Source: Trichobilharzia szidati (Eukaryota; Platyhelminthes; Trematoda; Strigeidida; Schistosomatidae). From it: DNA of 64,000 nt. The DNA lies in NCBI GenBank assembly GCA_944472155.2, contig OX235277.1, positions 7,140,804 through 7,204,803 of the forward strand. The letters run 5' to 3'. Of this stretch, positions 38,301 through 45,432 are shown piece by piece. A program made the translations under genes and the position numbers. The notes beneath the pieces are model-generated. The model worked only from the letters and a program-made list of their open reading frames with translations, made no database searches and was not told the origin of the DNA. The stretch's first letter is position 1, and each line of letters starts with the position of its first letter.

Positions 38301-41170
38301 TCCACCGGGGCTCTTACCCCAGGACCTTCAAGTTAAACGGGAAACTCGTAGACCATTCAGCCACTGGGACCTACGCGACCCACCCCTCCGCACACCTCTT
38401 GAAATGCTCCCATATGACCGGGCGTCTTACATAGCCTCTCCTGAGGAAGTCCTACTCACTGCCTTCACGTGGCGGAGGTGTTTTTCACCAAAGTAAGAGG
38501 GCGAAAGCGGATGCCCGGCGCTCTTCACCGGGTTGACTGTCCATTGGATGACAGTCTAGGGGAGATGGTTAAACCCTGATTCCAAACCTCCAACGACTGG
38601 CGTATGAAGCTCACTGGAGCTCACCGGCAGACGTATGGACAAAGGGCTTGTTGGATGTCCTGGATGTCTGGCCCCATTCCAAAAGGCGTATGAACCGAAC
38701 TGCGGTCACCGGCTGCCGATGGATAGTGGACTCCCTACCCCACTCCTACTGCCTTGTAGGTCACACTTGATTGTGTAAAGGCTAGAGCTGCACTCTCAAA
38801 CAAAAGGCCGAGCGATTGTGGGGACATCACTCGTACCAAATTCCCATGAAACTTCATGAACTCTCAGTACAGTCAAGGTTGATATGGAGTGCCTGTTGCT
38901 ACAAACCGTCTATGGAATCCGTCTGTGGAACAAGAATTGGATAACCCTGTCGCAAAGCCTTGCATCAGATCGCCGCGCCTGGGTAGCGATGATTCGAGAT
39001 GTTCACGAAGCCGGCTCATCCTCCCGTAGGAGATAGCCGTAGTAAATTAAATTAATAAATTAAATAATTAACCTACGCGATTCACTGGCCAACCCATGAA
39101 TCCTAACTTCTATCAAATCGTGATTTTTAGTGCGACTGGCACCAGTCATCAATGTCATCACTGGCGAGTATTTCGTCTCACCCTAGCTCGACCTGTGGGC
39201 AGTCGCTAGCGAGTTTTATTTTGTTTCAGCATGCCGATCTGTCTTTGCATGTGTATAGAAGTAAGTGATGAAATTAAGGTTGAGGATCAAGTAATTTGGG
39301 TCGTAGTTTTTTAAGGTTCGATTCTACTGTGTATCTATTAATCAAGAGACATATGGGCTGGTGCAATAGACCATAATTAGGTCTAAACACTGGTCTCACA
39401 CCTCTGTTTACTGTCTATATTATGCATTTCTCTTACTTTCTTCTCTTCCTTTGTGTGCTACATGGAGGGAGTGTGGCGACTTGAACTGCCGCACATATGT
39501 GCAAATTTCTATGTCGAAAACCGACCTACCGAAGCGGTTAAAGGCTTAACTCGCGTTACACTTCCTGATTATCTGAACTAGAGACAGTTAGTTAGTTTCC
39601 GTGTAAATTAACTTTTTTCATTTCGGAATAAATCATCCTACTATGTAATATTTATTACTATTATTATTTAGATTTCCCCGTCGATTGAATTGGACCGAAG
39701 TGCTCGGTCTCAGGTTTCCAAATTGGCTCCTTGTGCAGATCCTTCGACGGTGTCTGGTCATGTTACTTGAAATCAATTGGTGGATAGTGACTAGCCGCAG
39801 TGGAATCCACTAGGATGCGTATTTCATCCTACTTGGGACTCGTCATCTGGGTGTACCCATGACGGGAAAATCTAATTCGAATCAAATAATTAGTGTGACT
39901 CGTTGCACAAGAAAGAGGTGGCTGTAGTGGCCCAGCTGGTCTAGGGGATAACGCTTTGGTGTTTGGAATGATGGGCACTGAGTTCGAGCCTCGGGGGGGG
40001 GCAACACCACCACTCACTCACTCACTGAGGAATGCAAGTACATCCAGATGACGAGTACCAAGTAATTGTAATAGCCTCTGCTGTGTTTAGAGTATTCGGT
40101 ATCTATCTAGACGCCTTTGGCAATTTATTTGGTACTCGGTAGTGTTAGTTTTATGACTTGTTTGGATCAGGTGATGTTGATGTGGGAATATAGTACGCGT
40201 TTATATCTAGTCGCATCGGTAGGTGTTCTTGAAGACGAAAATATATAAACTGCATAGAGGAGAGGAACAGTTGAATTGATGGATGGAAGTAATATTTCAA
40301 TAGGTCTAACTAAATTTAACATTCAACTGTTGGTTTGTAGGAATTTGATTGATTGGTTACAGGATTTCATCATGAGCTGACATTTGGTTAGAGAACCATT
40401 GGAACCTGCCAGGGAGTACTGCCAGACAGCTCTTTCGTCCCTGTTTGGGACTCTTCAGCAGTACACACCCACCACAGGGGTTCGAACCCAGGACCTTCTG
40501 GTTACAAGGCGAGCTCGTAGACCATTCATCAGCCACTGGGACTCGACCCAATGGCCATCCCATGAATTCTAACTTCTGCAAATTCAGGACATAGCGTGAC
40601 CACTAGCGCATGTCTTCGGCGAGTATTTGTCCTCACATCCGACCTGCTGCACTCTACTGGTCACGACTTCTCACTAGAACCCCGGTGGGTACGTACTGAT
40701 GAAGAGTCCCACACTAGGACGAAACAGCTGTCCAGTACTCCCTATGGCTGGTTTTCCAATGGTTCTCTAACCAATGTCAGCTCATGATGAAATCCTGTAA
40801 ATTTAACATTGTTGGTATTGTTGTTTAACTGCTATGGATCGTTAACTATAGAACATGATGAAGAAGAAGAAGGAGTTATCCAAAGGTATTACATTCTCTA
40901 TTCACTAACCCTCAGTCTTTAAATATCTCAGTCAGTAATGAGCATCTCTGATCATATTTTTTCTTTTTTTTGATTAATCAGTTTTTTGTGTTTTTGTCTC
41001 TACAGCATCAACTTGGTCTACGATTAGAGCACTTTCATTGTTTCAATCAAGATCAGACCAATTGTGGTCATTGTCATTTTGATACACACGGTCCAACGGT
41101 CGCCTATCGGGCATATTTTGCCTTAGCTGAGAAATTAATACGGATAGATCAACCGAAGAGAGGATGTTAG
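23304..41170 (+). CDS. C11orf54/PTD012-like zinc ester hydrolase (DUF1907)
   Basis: Nine exons: 23304-23352, 23387-23485, 23533-23606, 23638-23739, 25296-25370, 29244-29330, 31299-31454, 37076-37189 and 41006-41170 (stop TAG). They total 921 nt, 306 residues against ~315 in human, and every junction is GT-AG and in frame. Landmarks: 'VVECPDLT' (~36-43), 'DYLLPVPKK', 'GAAAGPFF' (94-101), 'CEGKPGP' (156-162) and 'LRLEHFH'. The terminal block has His261, His263 and His274 as likely zinc ligands, then 'RIDQPK'. Family knowledge: the human protein is a zinc-binding ester hydrolase found in nucleus and cytosol, and its physiological substrate is unclear. The start ATG aligns with the family start. 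The first three introns are 34, 47 and 31 nt; the other five are 1.6-5.6 kb and transposon-filled. A one-residue insertion lies inside the zinc motif compared with human. Confidence 0.95.
23965..24480 (-). mobile_element. CR1-like RT C-terminal tail (intron 4)
   Basis: A 117-codon minus frame (24018-24371) has 'MTNLSYEERPDSLNLFSLSYRRQRGDLI' in part, 'RGHSRRVQKPRRN' and 'WFSHRVINSWNQLP'. This is the standard end of CR1-type RT ORFs. It is the same family as 2395-2880 and lies antisense within the host intron. Confidence 0.8.
24481..24909. other. Intron 4 remainder, nothing recognised
   Basis: AT-rich intronic sequence with no recognisable repeat or exon. Confidence 0.4.
24910..25110 (+). repeat. 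SINE-like repeat with GGTTCGAATC box
   Basis: B-box-like GGTTCGAATCTC, then GACATGAGTTCCTTCAAGGT, CGCCTTGCTGATGAGTGCC and CCTCCAACTATCTAAT. Related copies lie at 27780-27965, 47430-47580 (minus) and 48935-49140. It is a tRNA-headed SINE family distinct from the one at 268. Confidence 0.65.
25583..25835 (+). mobile_element. RTE-A RT fragment
   Basis: Plus frame with 'LLNTLSSNLRMFGMRFA', 'CVDHLCWLGSCINLNG' and 'VDGISACI'. This is the segment that follows the catalytic YADD in RTE-type RTs. The region upstream is truncated. It abuts an oppositely oriented RTE-A tail. Confidence 0.8.
25845..26110 (-). mobile_element. RTE-A 3' end, inverted
   Basis: A diverged minus copy of the RTE-A tail: AGAACTTTGCACAGAAGT, GCAGAGAAAAGAAAGA, and ending with a block like GACAACGATTTTGA. 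Together with 25583-25835 it forms a tail-to-fragment inverted junction. Confidence 0.65.
26111..27139. repeat. Unidentified moderately GC-rich repeat (intron 5)
   Basis: Holds a 112-codon minus frame (26415-26753; 'PLRKKGVRKGRPKK', 'CVTGLKQLSPGLCGH') and a run of short direct phrases such as CCCGACTACCACGTCAAGG. It looks like 5' retroelement sequence, but I do not recognise the family. Confidence 0.4.
27140..28294 (-). mobile_element. YADD-type non-LTR RT fragment
   Basis: Minus-strand matches to the element at 45433-47060: 'FQLTIYIKKLRQSGKY' (27544-27744) and the region at 28130-28290 corresponding to its 'GVPQGAVLSPFLF' block. Frames are badly broken. A SINE-like repeat sits inside at about 27780-27965. 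Confidence 0.65.
27780..27965 (+). repeat. SINE-like repeat inserted in RT fragment
   Basis: Contains GGACATGAGATCCTTCAAGG, GCCTTGCTGACTGACTGG, GACTAGCACGAAACCTAGG and CCTCCAACTATCTAACG. Same family as 24910 and 48935. The B-box head is lost. Confidence 0.6.
28295..29120 (-). mobile_element. RTE-A 3' region
   Basis: The tail at 28300-28560 is followed (minus sense, going upstream) by the RT end at 28582-28848: 'VRRRVLGKEGKSIDETVKSL', 'LRWLEHVLR' and 'LPPREILADTE'. A further piece encodes 'LLYGSE'-like sequence up to 29120. The C-terminal coding segment is well preserved, but the catalytic core is missing. Confidence 0.8.
29385..29590 (-). repeat. Sm-alpha-type repeat with hammerhead ribozyme
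   Basis: Minus orientation: a tRNA-like head (A-box TGGTCTAGTGGATAACAC, B-box GGTTCGATCCC at about 29490-29570), then the hammerhead at 29405-29468. Matches the schistosome Sm-alpha SINE-like family, in which a pol III promoter and hammerhead co-occur. A second, plus-oriented copy starts at ~29600, making a near-palindrome. Confidence 0.9.
29405..29468 (-). ncRNA. Hammerhead ribozyme (Sm-alpha type)
   Basis: Minus strand reads GTACATCCAA, the core CTGACGA, stem II GTCC-CAAATA-GGAC, then GAAA, a short stem III over TGCGCTTTAT, and the cleavage triplet ATC followed by CTGGATTCC (stem I strand). All invariant core residues are present. The first stem I pair is an A-C mismatch. Self-cleavage activity is inferred, not shown. 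Confidence 0.88.
29600..29860 (+). repeat. Sm-alpha-type repeat, degenerate ribozyme core
   Basis: Carries GGGTTCGAGCCTCAGTGGG and GTACATCCAG, but then CTGGCGGATGACTCCC where CTGACGAGTCCC is expected. The hammerhead core is therefore disrupted. Stem II/III (CAAATAGGACGAAATGCGC) and the stem I partner CTGGATTCC are intact. The flank to 29860 (CACTTCGGTCCAATC, ATCGACGGGAAAATC) recurs inverted at 39670-39730. Confidence 0.8.
30030..30375 (-). mobile_element. RTE-B 3' end
   Basis: The minus strand gives the C-terminal coding tail and UTR also found at 43840-45055. On plus it reads TTATTGTCCCGTTGGG, CTTTAGCTGGTCCCACGATT and TCCATTTTCTTCCGATATATT. Only the last ~340 bp is present. Confidence 0.7.
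30490..30650. repeat. Dispersed repeat, family unknown
   Basis: Shares GTGACGTGTCTAGTCCTTTC, GAATTCTATCAGTCAG and ATCACGGTGCACATTGATTT with 47270-47425, and its first part with 24920-24965. Non-coding. Confidence 0.6.
30675..30850 (-). repeat. tRNA-derived SINE, minus copy
   Basis: Reverse complement of the SINE at 268 and 33548: B-box GGGATCGAACCCC on plus, body CAGGCCGACCATAGATATC, and a T-rich run at 30665-30675 corresponding to the A-rich 3' tail. Confidence 0.8.
30851..31298. other. Intron 6 end, nothing recognised
   Basis: No repeat identified. Short CA-rich stretches precede the acceptor CTCACAG at 31292-31298. Confidence 0.4.
31530..33005 (-). mobile_element. RTE-A element, 5'-truncated
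   Basis: The most complete RTE-A copy. Minus order: 'PGRGCIDHHIFTIRQILEHRH' region near 33000-32880, 'IIIFLDLKAAFNSVDREVLW', then a 130-codon frame (32428-32820) with 'SGVRQGCPLSPFLFNFIID', 'LEYAGDIVLLGEDAEKM' and 'LSSNLRMFGMRFAPVKCKM'. The RT C-terminus follows, then the 3' tail at 31530-31780. The catalytic box reads YAGD instead of YADD, so the second catalytic position is mutated. 5'-truncated near 33005, as usual for non-LTR insertions. Confidence 0.9.
33006..33345. repeat. Foldback-family fragment with tRNA-like core
   Basis: Left terminal repeat (GAGAGTACTGGACAGCTATT), tRNA-like GGTTCGAACCCAGGACCTTC on plus (B-box of a minus tRNA-like unit), and interior to CAGTCGCTAGTGAGCATC. The right terminal repeat is missing. 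Confidence 0.7.
33350..33545. repeat. Second foldback-family fragment
   Basis: Left terminal repeat from GGATTTCATCATGAGCTGA through GGGAGTACTGGACAGCTGTT, then GGTTCGAATCCAGGACCTC and GAGCTTGTAGACCA. It stops where a SINE begins at 33548. Confidence 0.7.
33548..33730 (+). repeat. tRNA-derived SINE, plus copy
   Basis: Best-preserved copy: GTCGGTGGCACAGTGGTTAG, GACTCTCGCCGACC, GGTTCGATCCCCTGCCGGCG, then the ~100-bp body, ending GTGGAATCAAGCTGTAATC and an A-rich tail. Confidence 0.85.
33731..34185. other. Intron 7 segment, nothing recognised
   Basis: AT-rich, with no recognisable element. An A-rich stretch at 33730-33780 follows the SINE. Confidence 0.4.
34190..35600 (+). mobile_element. RTE-B element, interrupted by RTE-A
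   Basis: Broken plus-strand RT pieces at 34190-34750 ('LDFGKAYDSVI' and 'DDLDFA' remnants). They resume at 35165-35600 with the C-terminal 'RLIGHTLR' block. Between them is a minus-strand RTE-A tail (34755-35165). The 3' end meets 18S rRNA-like sequence near 35620. Confidence 0.65.
34755..35165 (-). mobile_element. RTE-A 3' end nested in RTE-B
   Basis: Minus-orientation tail: CATAGAACTTTGCACAGATG, GAGAACGATTTTGAGCCATG and CCAGGAAGTCTACACC. It splits the RTE-B element, so it inserted later. Confidence 0.75.
35620..36330 (+). pseudogene. Decayed 18S rRNA fragment
   Basis: Runs collinear with the middle of eukaryotic small-subunit rRNA. CTTGTAGTTGGACCTGGG is followed by the variable V4 region, TACTTTGAACAAATATGAGT, CTTCGGTTCTATTTTCTTGG and TGTTAGAGGTGAAATTCT. 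Next are CTACAGCGAAAGCGCTTG, CGAAAGTCAGAGTTTCGAAG, AAAGGAACTGACGGGAAGG and CACCAGGAGTGTGGCC. Many substitutions and short indels hit normally invariant sites. Together with the loss of both ends this marks a pseudogene, not a ribosomal gene. It lies in intron 7 of the host gene. Confidence 0.9.
36331..37075. other. Intron 7 end, unidentified repeat-like DNA
   Basis: Contains a small inverted motif (AAGGTGAATTTCGAAGATTCACCTT, 36552-36576) and a 20-plus T run at 37034-37053. No family recognised, no exon. Confidence 0.4.
37228..38157 (+). mobile_element. Penelope-like element with inverted terminal repeats
   Basis: Inverted arms at 37228-37404 and 37988-38157 surround a plus-strand GIY-YIG endonuclease remnant (37410-37745). 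Visible motifs are 'SKRICEHYPESLAKGQ', 'SSILEYLVNSGD', 'FKIIYKVKPNGTKGVRF' and 'LCMVEALAI'. The GIY-YIG start is damaged and one stop falls in 'QYNPEL*IQ'. The RT is absent, so this is a 5'-truncated copy between terminal repeats, lying in host intron 8. Confidence 0.85.
38285..38400. repeat. tRNA-like fragment
   Basis: Plus reads CCAGGACCTTCAAGTTAAAC, AACTCGTAGACCATTCAGCC and ACTGGGACC. This is the same tRNA-like segment (minus sense) as inside the foldback family, without terminal repeats. Confidence 0.55.
38401..39380. repeat. Unidentified repeat-like region
   Basis: GC-richer than its surroundings, with no open frame. Phrases such as CATTGGATGACAGTCTAGGG look repeat-derived, but I cannot name a family. 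Confidence 0.3.
39385..39545 (+). mobile_element. RTE-A 3' tail, short
   Basis: CTCACACCTCTGTTTACTG, CATGGAGGGAGTGTGGCGAC and CTTGAACTGCCGCACATATG match the end of RTE-A. Confidence 0.75.
39670..40075. repeat. Pair of Sm-alpha-type copies, opposed
   Basis: A minus copy (39670-39860) has a hammerhead with ATGACGAG for CTGACGAG and a G-U closing stem II. A plus copy (39895-40075) has A-box TGGTCTAGGGGATAACG and B-box GAGTTCGAGCCTC, and is cut off inside the ribozyme after CCAGATGACGAGTACC. Neither core is fully canonical. Confidence 0.75.
40345..40805. repeat. Foldback element with tRNA-like core (full copy)
   Basis: Left terminal repeat at 40360-40470 and right terminal repeat at 40690-40800 are inverted copies (GGATTTCATCATGAGCTGA ... 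TCAGCTCATGATGAAATCC). The interior holds a minus tRNA-like segment: GGTTCGAACCCAGGACCTTC, AGGCGAGCTCGTAGACCATT. There is no ORF. A MITE-like or foldback, non-autonomous element. Confidence 0.85.
40690..40742 (+). ncRNA. Hammerhead-like fold in terminal repeat
   Basis: Reads GTACTG, then ATGAAGA, GTCC-CACACTA-GGAC, GAAA, CAGCTGT, C, CAGTAC. It can fold with stem I GTACTG/CAGTAC, stem II GTCC/GGAC and stem III ACAG/CTGT with no loop. The core has A where hammerheads have the invariant C3. Probably inactive or weak; the fold is inferred. Confidence 0.5.
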
Positions 41171-41454
41171 ATGGAGTGGAAGTGTCTAGTTTTGTGTTTT
41201 TATACAGGTATAAATATATATATGTTGTGTGCAATTGGACAACAGGTGTATGTATTTGTGTACACCCTACTGTGATCGATCTCTTGATCTGGATAATTTA
41301 GTGTTTTGATCGCCTTTTTCTCTTTTTTTTACTTGATCCTAGTTTCTTTCTTAAATGATAATCAATATTTGTTCTAGTGATGTGTATGGAATTAGTTTAT
41401 GTACTTGCTTATTTACGTATGACAAATGAATATTTATTAAAAAAGGACGTTGTT
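41171..41454 (+). other. Probable 3' UTR of the C11orf54-like gene
   Basis: Follows the stop codon. ATTAAA at 41436-41441 is a possible polyadenylation signal. An RTE-B fragment begins about 15 bp later. Confidence 0.4.
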
Positions 41455-41835
41455 CACTGTTGTTATTGTTATTCCCTTGGGTTCAGCAGCACATCTCCGT
41501 TTCACTGTGGTATGTACTGGCTTTTATTCTGGCTGCCTTATAGGCGCTGTCATTTCCTCCTGACGCCGATCTCGTCCTTGTCATCCCCTGACGTACACCC
41601 AACTCATCGTTTCCCATATGGATTCCACTCGAGAGTGTCTATCTAGGATTTGATTTCACTCAGTAGTGGTCTCCTCAACGTGAATCCTATCCATCTCGAT
41701 GTTCTCTTGCGTATTCTTTGGGTGATAAGTTCTTGGTTGGTTCATCTCCAGAGTTCGTTGTTGCTAATTCTTTCTAGCTGGCCGGCCATCTGATCTTCCG
41801 TATATGGAGCCAGCGAAGAAGGCGGTTTTTCGTGA
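41455..41835 (-). mobile_element. RTE-B 3' end
   Basis: Plus-strand landmarks TTATTGTTATTCCCTTGGGT and GTGTCTATCTAGGATTTGA, with CCATCTCGATGTTCTCTTG, match the reverse of the RTE-B tail at 44700-45055. Confidence 0.65.
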
Positions 41836-42254
41836 CGCACGTGTCAAGTTTGTTAACCACATAATAAAATCACTGATATGGCGTTAATGTTGAAAAATCC
41901 GTATCTTCTTCTTTATTTTTGAGTACATTTGGTTTCCACACTGATGATTTTAGATTGATGAGGGGTCTGTCTTCCTTTTTGTGGTCGCGGTGCCACCTTC
42001 ACCTGAAAAGACACTATCTAGATAAGTGAGAGAAGTGACATAATTCAAATTTATCCCTTTTGGTGATAGTGGTTGGTTGGTTAAGTAACTCCATCAGCTA
42101 TCTCTTCTCGTCTCGTTAACGATCCCACGCCGGAAATTCACTGTAATTGCTACAGAAACTTCAGAAAAATATGAAATGGTCGTAGAAAATGTCAACAAAT
42201 ACAGTTTGGATACTAATGTCAGTTGGTAATACTACCTAGCTATTTGCATATTTG
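41836..42254. other. No feature recognised
   Basis: Mixed AT-rich DNA between two RTE-B tails. The pair may be one element split by unrelated sequence, but no boundary is visible. Confidence 0.35.
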
Positions 42255-42690
42255 GAATTTTATTATTATTATTGTTCCTTTGGGCTCCGAGTTGAACATA
42301 GGCCTTCAATGGCACATCTTCACCTCGTCCTATATTCTGCGGTCCTCTTTAGCTGATCCCACGAGTGCCCATAGTCTCTGTTCTCTCCATCGCATGATCT
42401 CCTCTATGTCACTCTCGGTCAAACACCCAACTGATCGTTTGCTGTTGGGGTTTCACTCGAGAGATGGCTTGCATTGAGTGCGATGTCATTCGCTGGTTTC
42501 ATCAGTGTGTGTCCAATGCACCCCCATTTACTTCGGGATATTCATTGAGCAATAAGTTCTTGATTGGTTTATTCCCATAGTTTTTTGTTATTGATTCTCT
42601 CTAGCCATTCGACTTTCAATATGGAACTAGGGAAATGAGCAGCTGTTGATAAAAGTCTTCAGTAGCCTGTTTTGAATGCTTTCCGTGACG
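42255..42690 (-). mobile_element. RTE-B 3' end
   Basis: Reverse-orientation tail again: TTATTGTTCCTTTGGGCTCC, CTTTAGCTGATCCCACGAG and AGCAGCTGTTGATAAAAGTC. The last is equivalent to the 'INSC' coding piece at 44640. Confidence 0.7.
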
Positions 42691-42920
42691 TGAACGTCAA
42701 GTTTTGACTTGACATTGGGGTTGAAAATCCGAATATATTGTTCTTTATTTTCAGTGGAGAAAATTTCCAAACAATATATAAGGAAGCAGAACGGTAAATT
42801 GTGAACCATTCCTATGTGATTGATAGTACTCAAGAAAAATGCTTATTATTAGAATTGGTAAGATTTAGGAATAGAAATATTGATCTTCAAGTATTGGTTT
42901 TGTAGGTATTTTGTTTGATT

Positions 42921-43395
42921 GCATGGAGGATTTCATTATGAGCTGACATCAGTTAGAGAACCACTGGAAAACCTGGGAGTATTGGACAGCTTTTTCCCCA
43001 TCCTAGTTTGGGACTCTTCATCAGTATGCACCCACTAGCGACTGGCTCTATTCAGGTAGTTAACCTGGGGTTCTAGTGGGAAGCCGTGACCAGTAGGGTA
43101 CAGCAGGTCGGGCGTGAGGACAAATACTCGCCGAAGACATTGGCTAGCGGTTGCGCTATATCGTGAATTGGCAGAAATTAGAATTCATGGGCTTATTGCA
43201 TCGGGTCGCAATGGCTTGATGGTCTACGAGCTCGCTAGTCTTGTAACCAGAAGGTCCTGGGTTCGAACCCCTGTGGTGGTTGCGTACTGATTGAGAGTCT
43301 CAAAATAGGACGAAACAGCTGTCCAGTACTCCCAGATTTTCCAATGGTTCTCCAACTGATGTCAGCTCATAATGAAATCCTACATGCAATCAAAT
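42921..43395. repeat. Foldback element with tRNA-like core (full copy)
   Basis: Inverted ends GGATTTCATTATGAGCTGA and TCAGCTCATAATGAAATCC. The interior is in the opposite orientation to the 40345 copy, with a plus tRNA-like segment (TGGTCTACGAGCTCG, GGTTCGAACCCC). The right-end hammerhead-like core is more decayed (ATTGAGAGTCTC). Confidence 0.85.
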
Positions 43396-43835
43396 ATTGC
43401 TCTCATTGAACAAAGGATATAACAAGTTCGTTTCTATTTCTTGGATTCTTATCAACATCTCACAACCTTAATTATAAGTTACAAAATGGTGTTTGCATAT
43501 ACTTGTATCACAGTGATACTGTATTATTAAGAGTATAAGCAAGATAATTACGAAACGGGATGTAAGTGGACAAATTATTCAGTGCTGAAAAGGCGTTAAC
43601 TATTCTTATAATTGGAACAAAATCTTAGAAATACAAGGAGGTCGTATCATCCTGCAAATATGTTCTTTCTTTCCTGGAACCAAATTCAAAATTTCCAATG
43701 TACACAGTTTGAGGAGTGAAATTTCAACAAAGTTTCCTTCGGGAAACCAATTTATTCACATCAAAACATATGATCTGTTTGATACGCGTCTATGCATCGT
43801 CATCACTGAACATAGCATATAATGGCAGTCAAACC
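43396..43835. other. No feature recognised
   Basis: AT-rich, no open frames of note, no repeat identified. Confidence 0.4.
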
Positions 43836-43839
43836 TCAC

Positions 43840-45055
43840 CCTCAACTTCCTTCATCGACTTCGAAAAGGCGTTTGACAGACAGCGGTGACTGAGAAGTAA
43901 TTTGGAAACTACTTCAACAGTACGGCGTGAAGTGCCTAAGTTTTTATCAACCTCATCCTACATCTGGCTATATGACAATGCCACGTGTCGGCTGATCTAC
44001 AATAGAAAACTCAGTGAAGCTTTCGAAATGCATACGGGAGTAAGATAAGTTGGCTGTCTATTATCATTGACGATATTCTTAATTGTGGTGGACCGGATTA
44101 ATCGTCAGGCTTAGCACAGGGAGTGACAAGACAGGAATACTTTGGACCACCGATAAGAAGACTCCAGAAGATCTGGATTATGTGCGAGGATGATTAATGT
44201 TTAGTGTCACACAAACTCGAAGACTTTCAGGCAGGCGAAAACCAACAAACTAGCTGAAGAGGCGAGGCAAGCAGCCGACACAGGACTCCAGGTGGACATA
44301 GAGAAAACGGAGGTGATGAAGATAACCAACCAACACCATCGACGGAAGAGATTAAACAGAGGTTACTTCCTACCTTCACTCATCTAGGAAGTATGGTTTC
44401 AACCACAGGCACTCGGAACGGATGAGGATGTCAAAGCTGGCCAGCCAGAATCGGAAAGTTTACATACTGCTTCATCACTCTGACATCAGTGTGCAAAATC
44501 TTCTGCACTCACTCAGCCAGCATAAACAGCAAGATTTGGATTTCAATCACCAGTGTCAAGACGGTCCTTCTATACGGGTCAAGAACTTCCATTGCGCGCC
44601 CGTCACGAAAAGGATTTCCAAGCGGCTACTACAGACTTTCATCAACAGCTGCTCCCCCTATTCCCTGGCACCATACTGAACATCAAATAGGCTTTCAGAA
44701 AGAATTAGTAACAAGAAACTCTAGCCGGGGATCAAACCAACCAAGAGTCGATTGCTCAACAAATATGTAGGAAAAAATGGAGATGGATGATTGATCAGGC
44801 ATACGTTGAGGAGACATCAAGCCACCATTAGGCCATCGTTTAAGTGGAATCCCAATGGGAAACGACGAGTGAGTTGTCGGTGTGAGTGTGATATGGAGGA
44901 GATCGTGTGAGTTGGAGGAAGAGATGAGAGAGTTTGGACAATCATGGACCCAGCTGAAGAGGATGGCAGAAAATAGAAGAAAGCGGAGATATGTTGTTGA
45001 AACCCTGTGGTGCACTCGAAACCCGAAGGAACAATAATAATAATTGTGGTGCAAT
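43840..45055 (+). mobile_element. RTE-B reverse transcriptase remnant and 3' end
   Basis: Plus-strand, multi-frame remnant: 'FIDFEKAFD' (~43855), 'EMHTGVR.VGCLLS' (~44030), 'KTNKLAEEARQAADTGLQVDIEKTEVMK' in part (~44240), then the C-terminal 'CTHSASINSKIW' and 'RTSIARPSRKGFPS' segments. The tail ends in an AAT-type run at 45040-45055. Stops in every frame; inactive. Confidence 0.8.
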
Positions 45056-45289
45056 AAATGCTAATCAAGAAAGCAAATATATTTCCGCAAAACTATATAC
45101 TACTGATTGTCTGACATGAATAGTAGTTGTTTGCCACACCATCCACATGAATTAGTAGTGGTGGCTAGCAAAATCGAAGGGATCTCAAAACCGGATGACC
45201 GGTTTTATATGAGTGCTATGGTATACAGCTATTCAGTTCAATAAATCAGCAGTGTGTGGTTTTACGACACTGGGTAGTGGTCGCGGTAA

Positions 45290-45432
45290 AATCACGAATT
45301 GGTAGAATCTGGAATTCATAGATTGGCCGTTGAATCGTGTTCCAGTTGGTGAATGATCAACAAGACTGCCTTGTAGCCAGTTGATCCTGGGTTCGAACCC
45401 TTGTGGTGTGCGTGTTTGTACTTCCAATGAGT
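45290..45432 (+). repeat. tRNA-like repeat
   Basis: CGCGGTAAAATCACGAATTG, AAGACTGCCTTGTAGCCAG and CCTGGGTTCGAACCCTTGTG: a diverged tRNA-like segment of the foldback family without terminal repeats. Confidence 0.55.
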
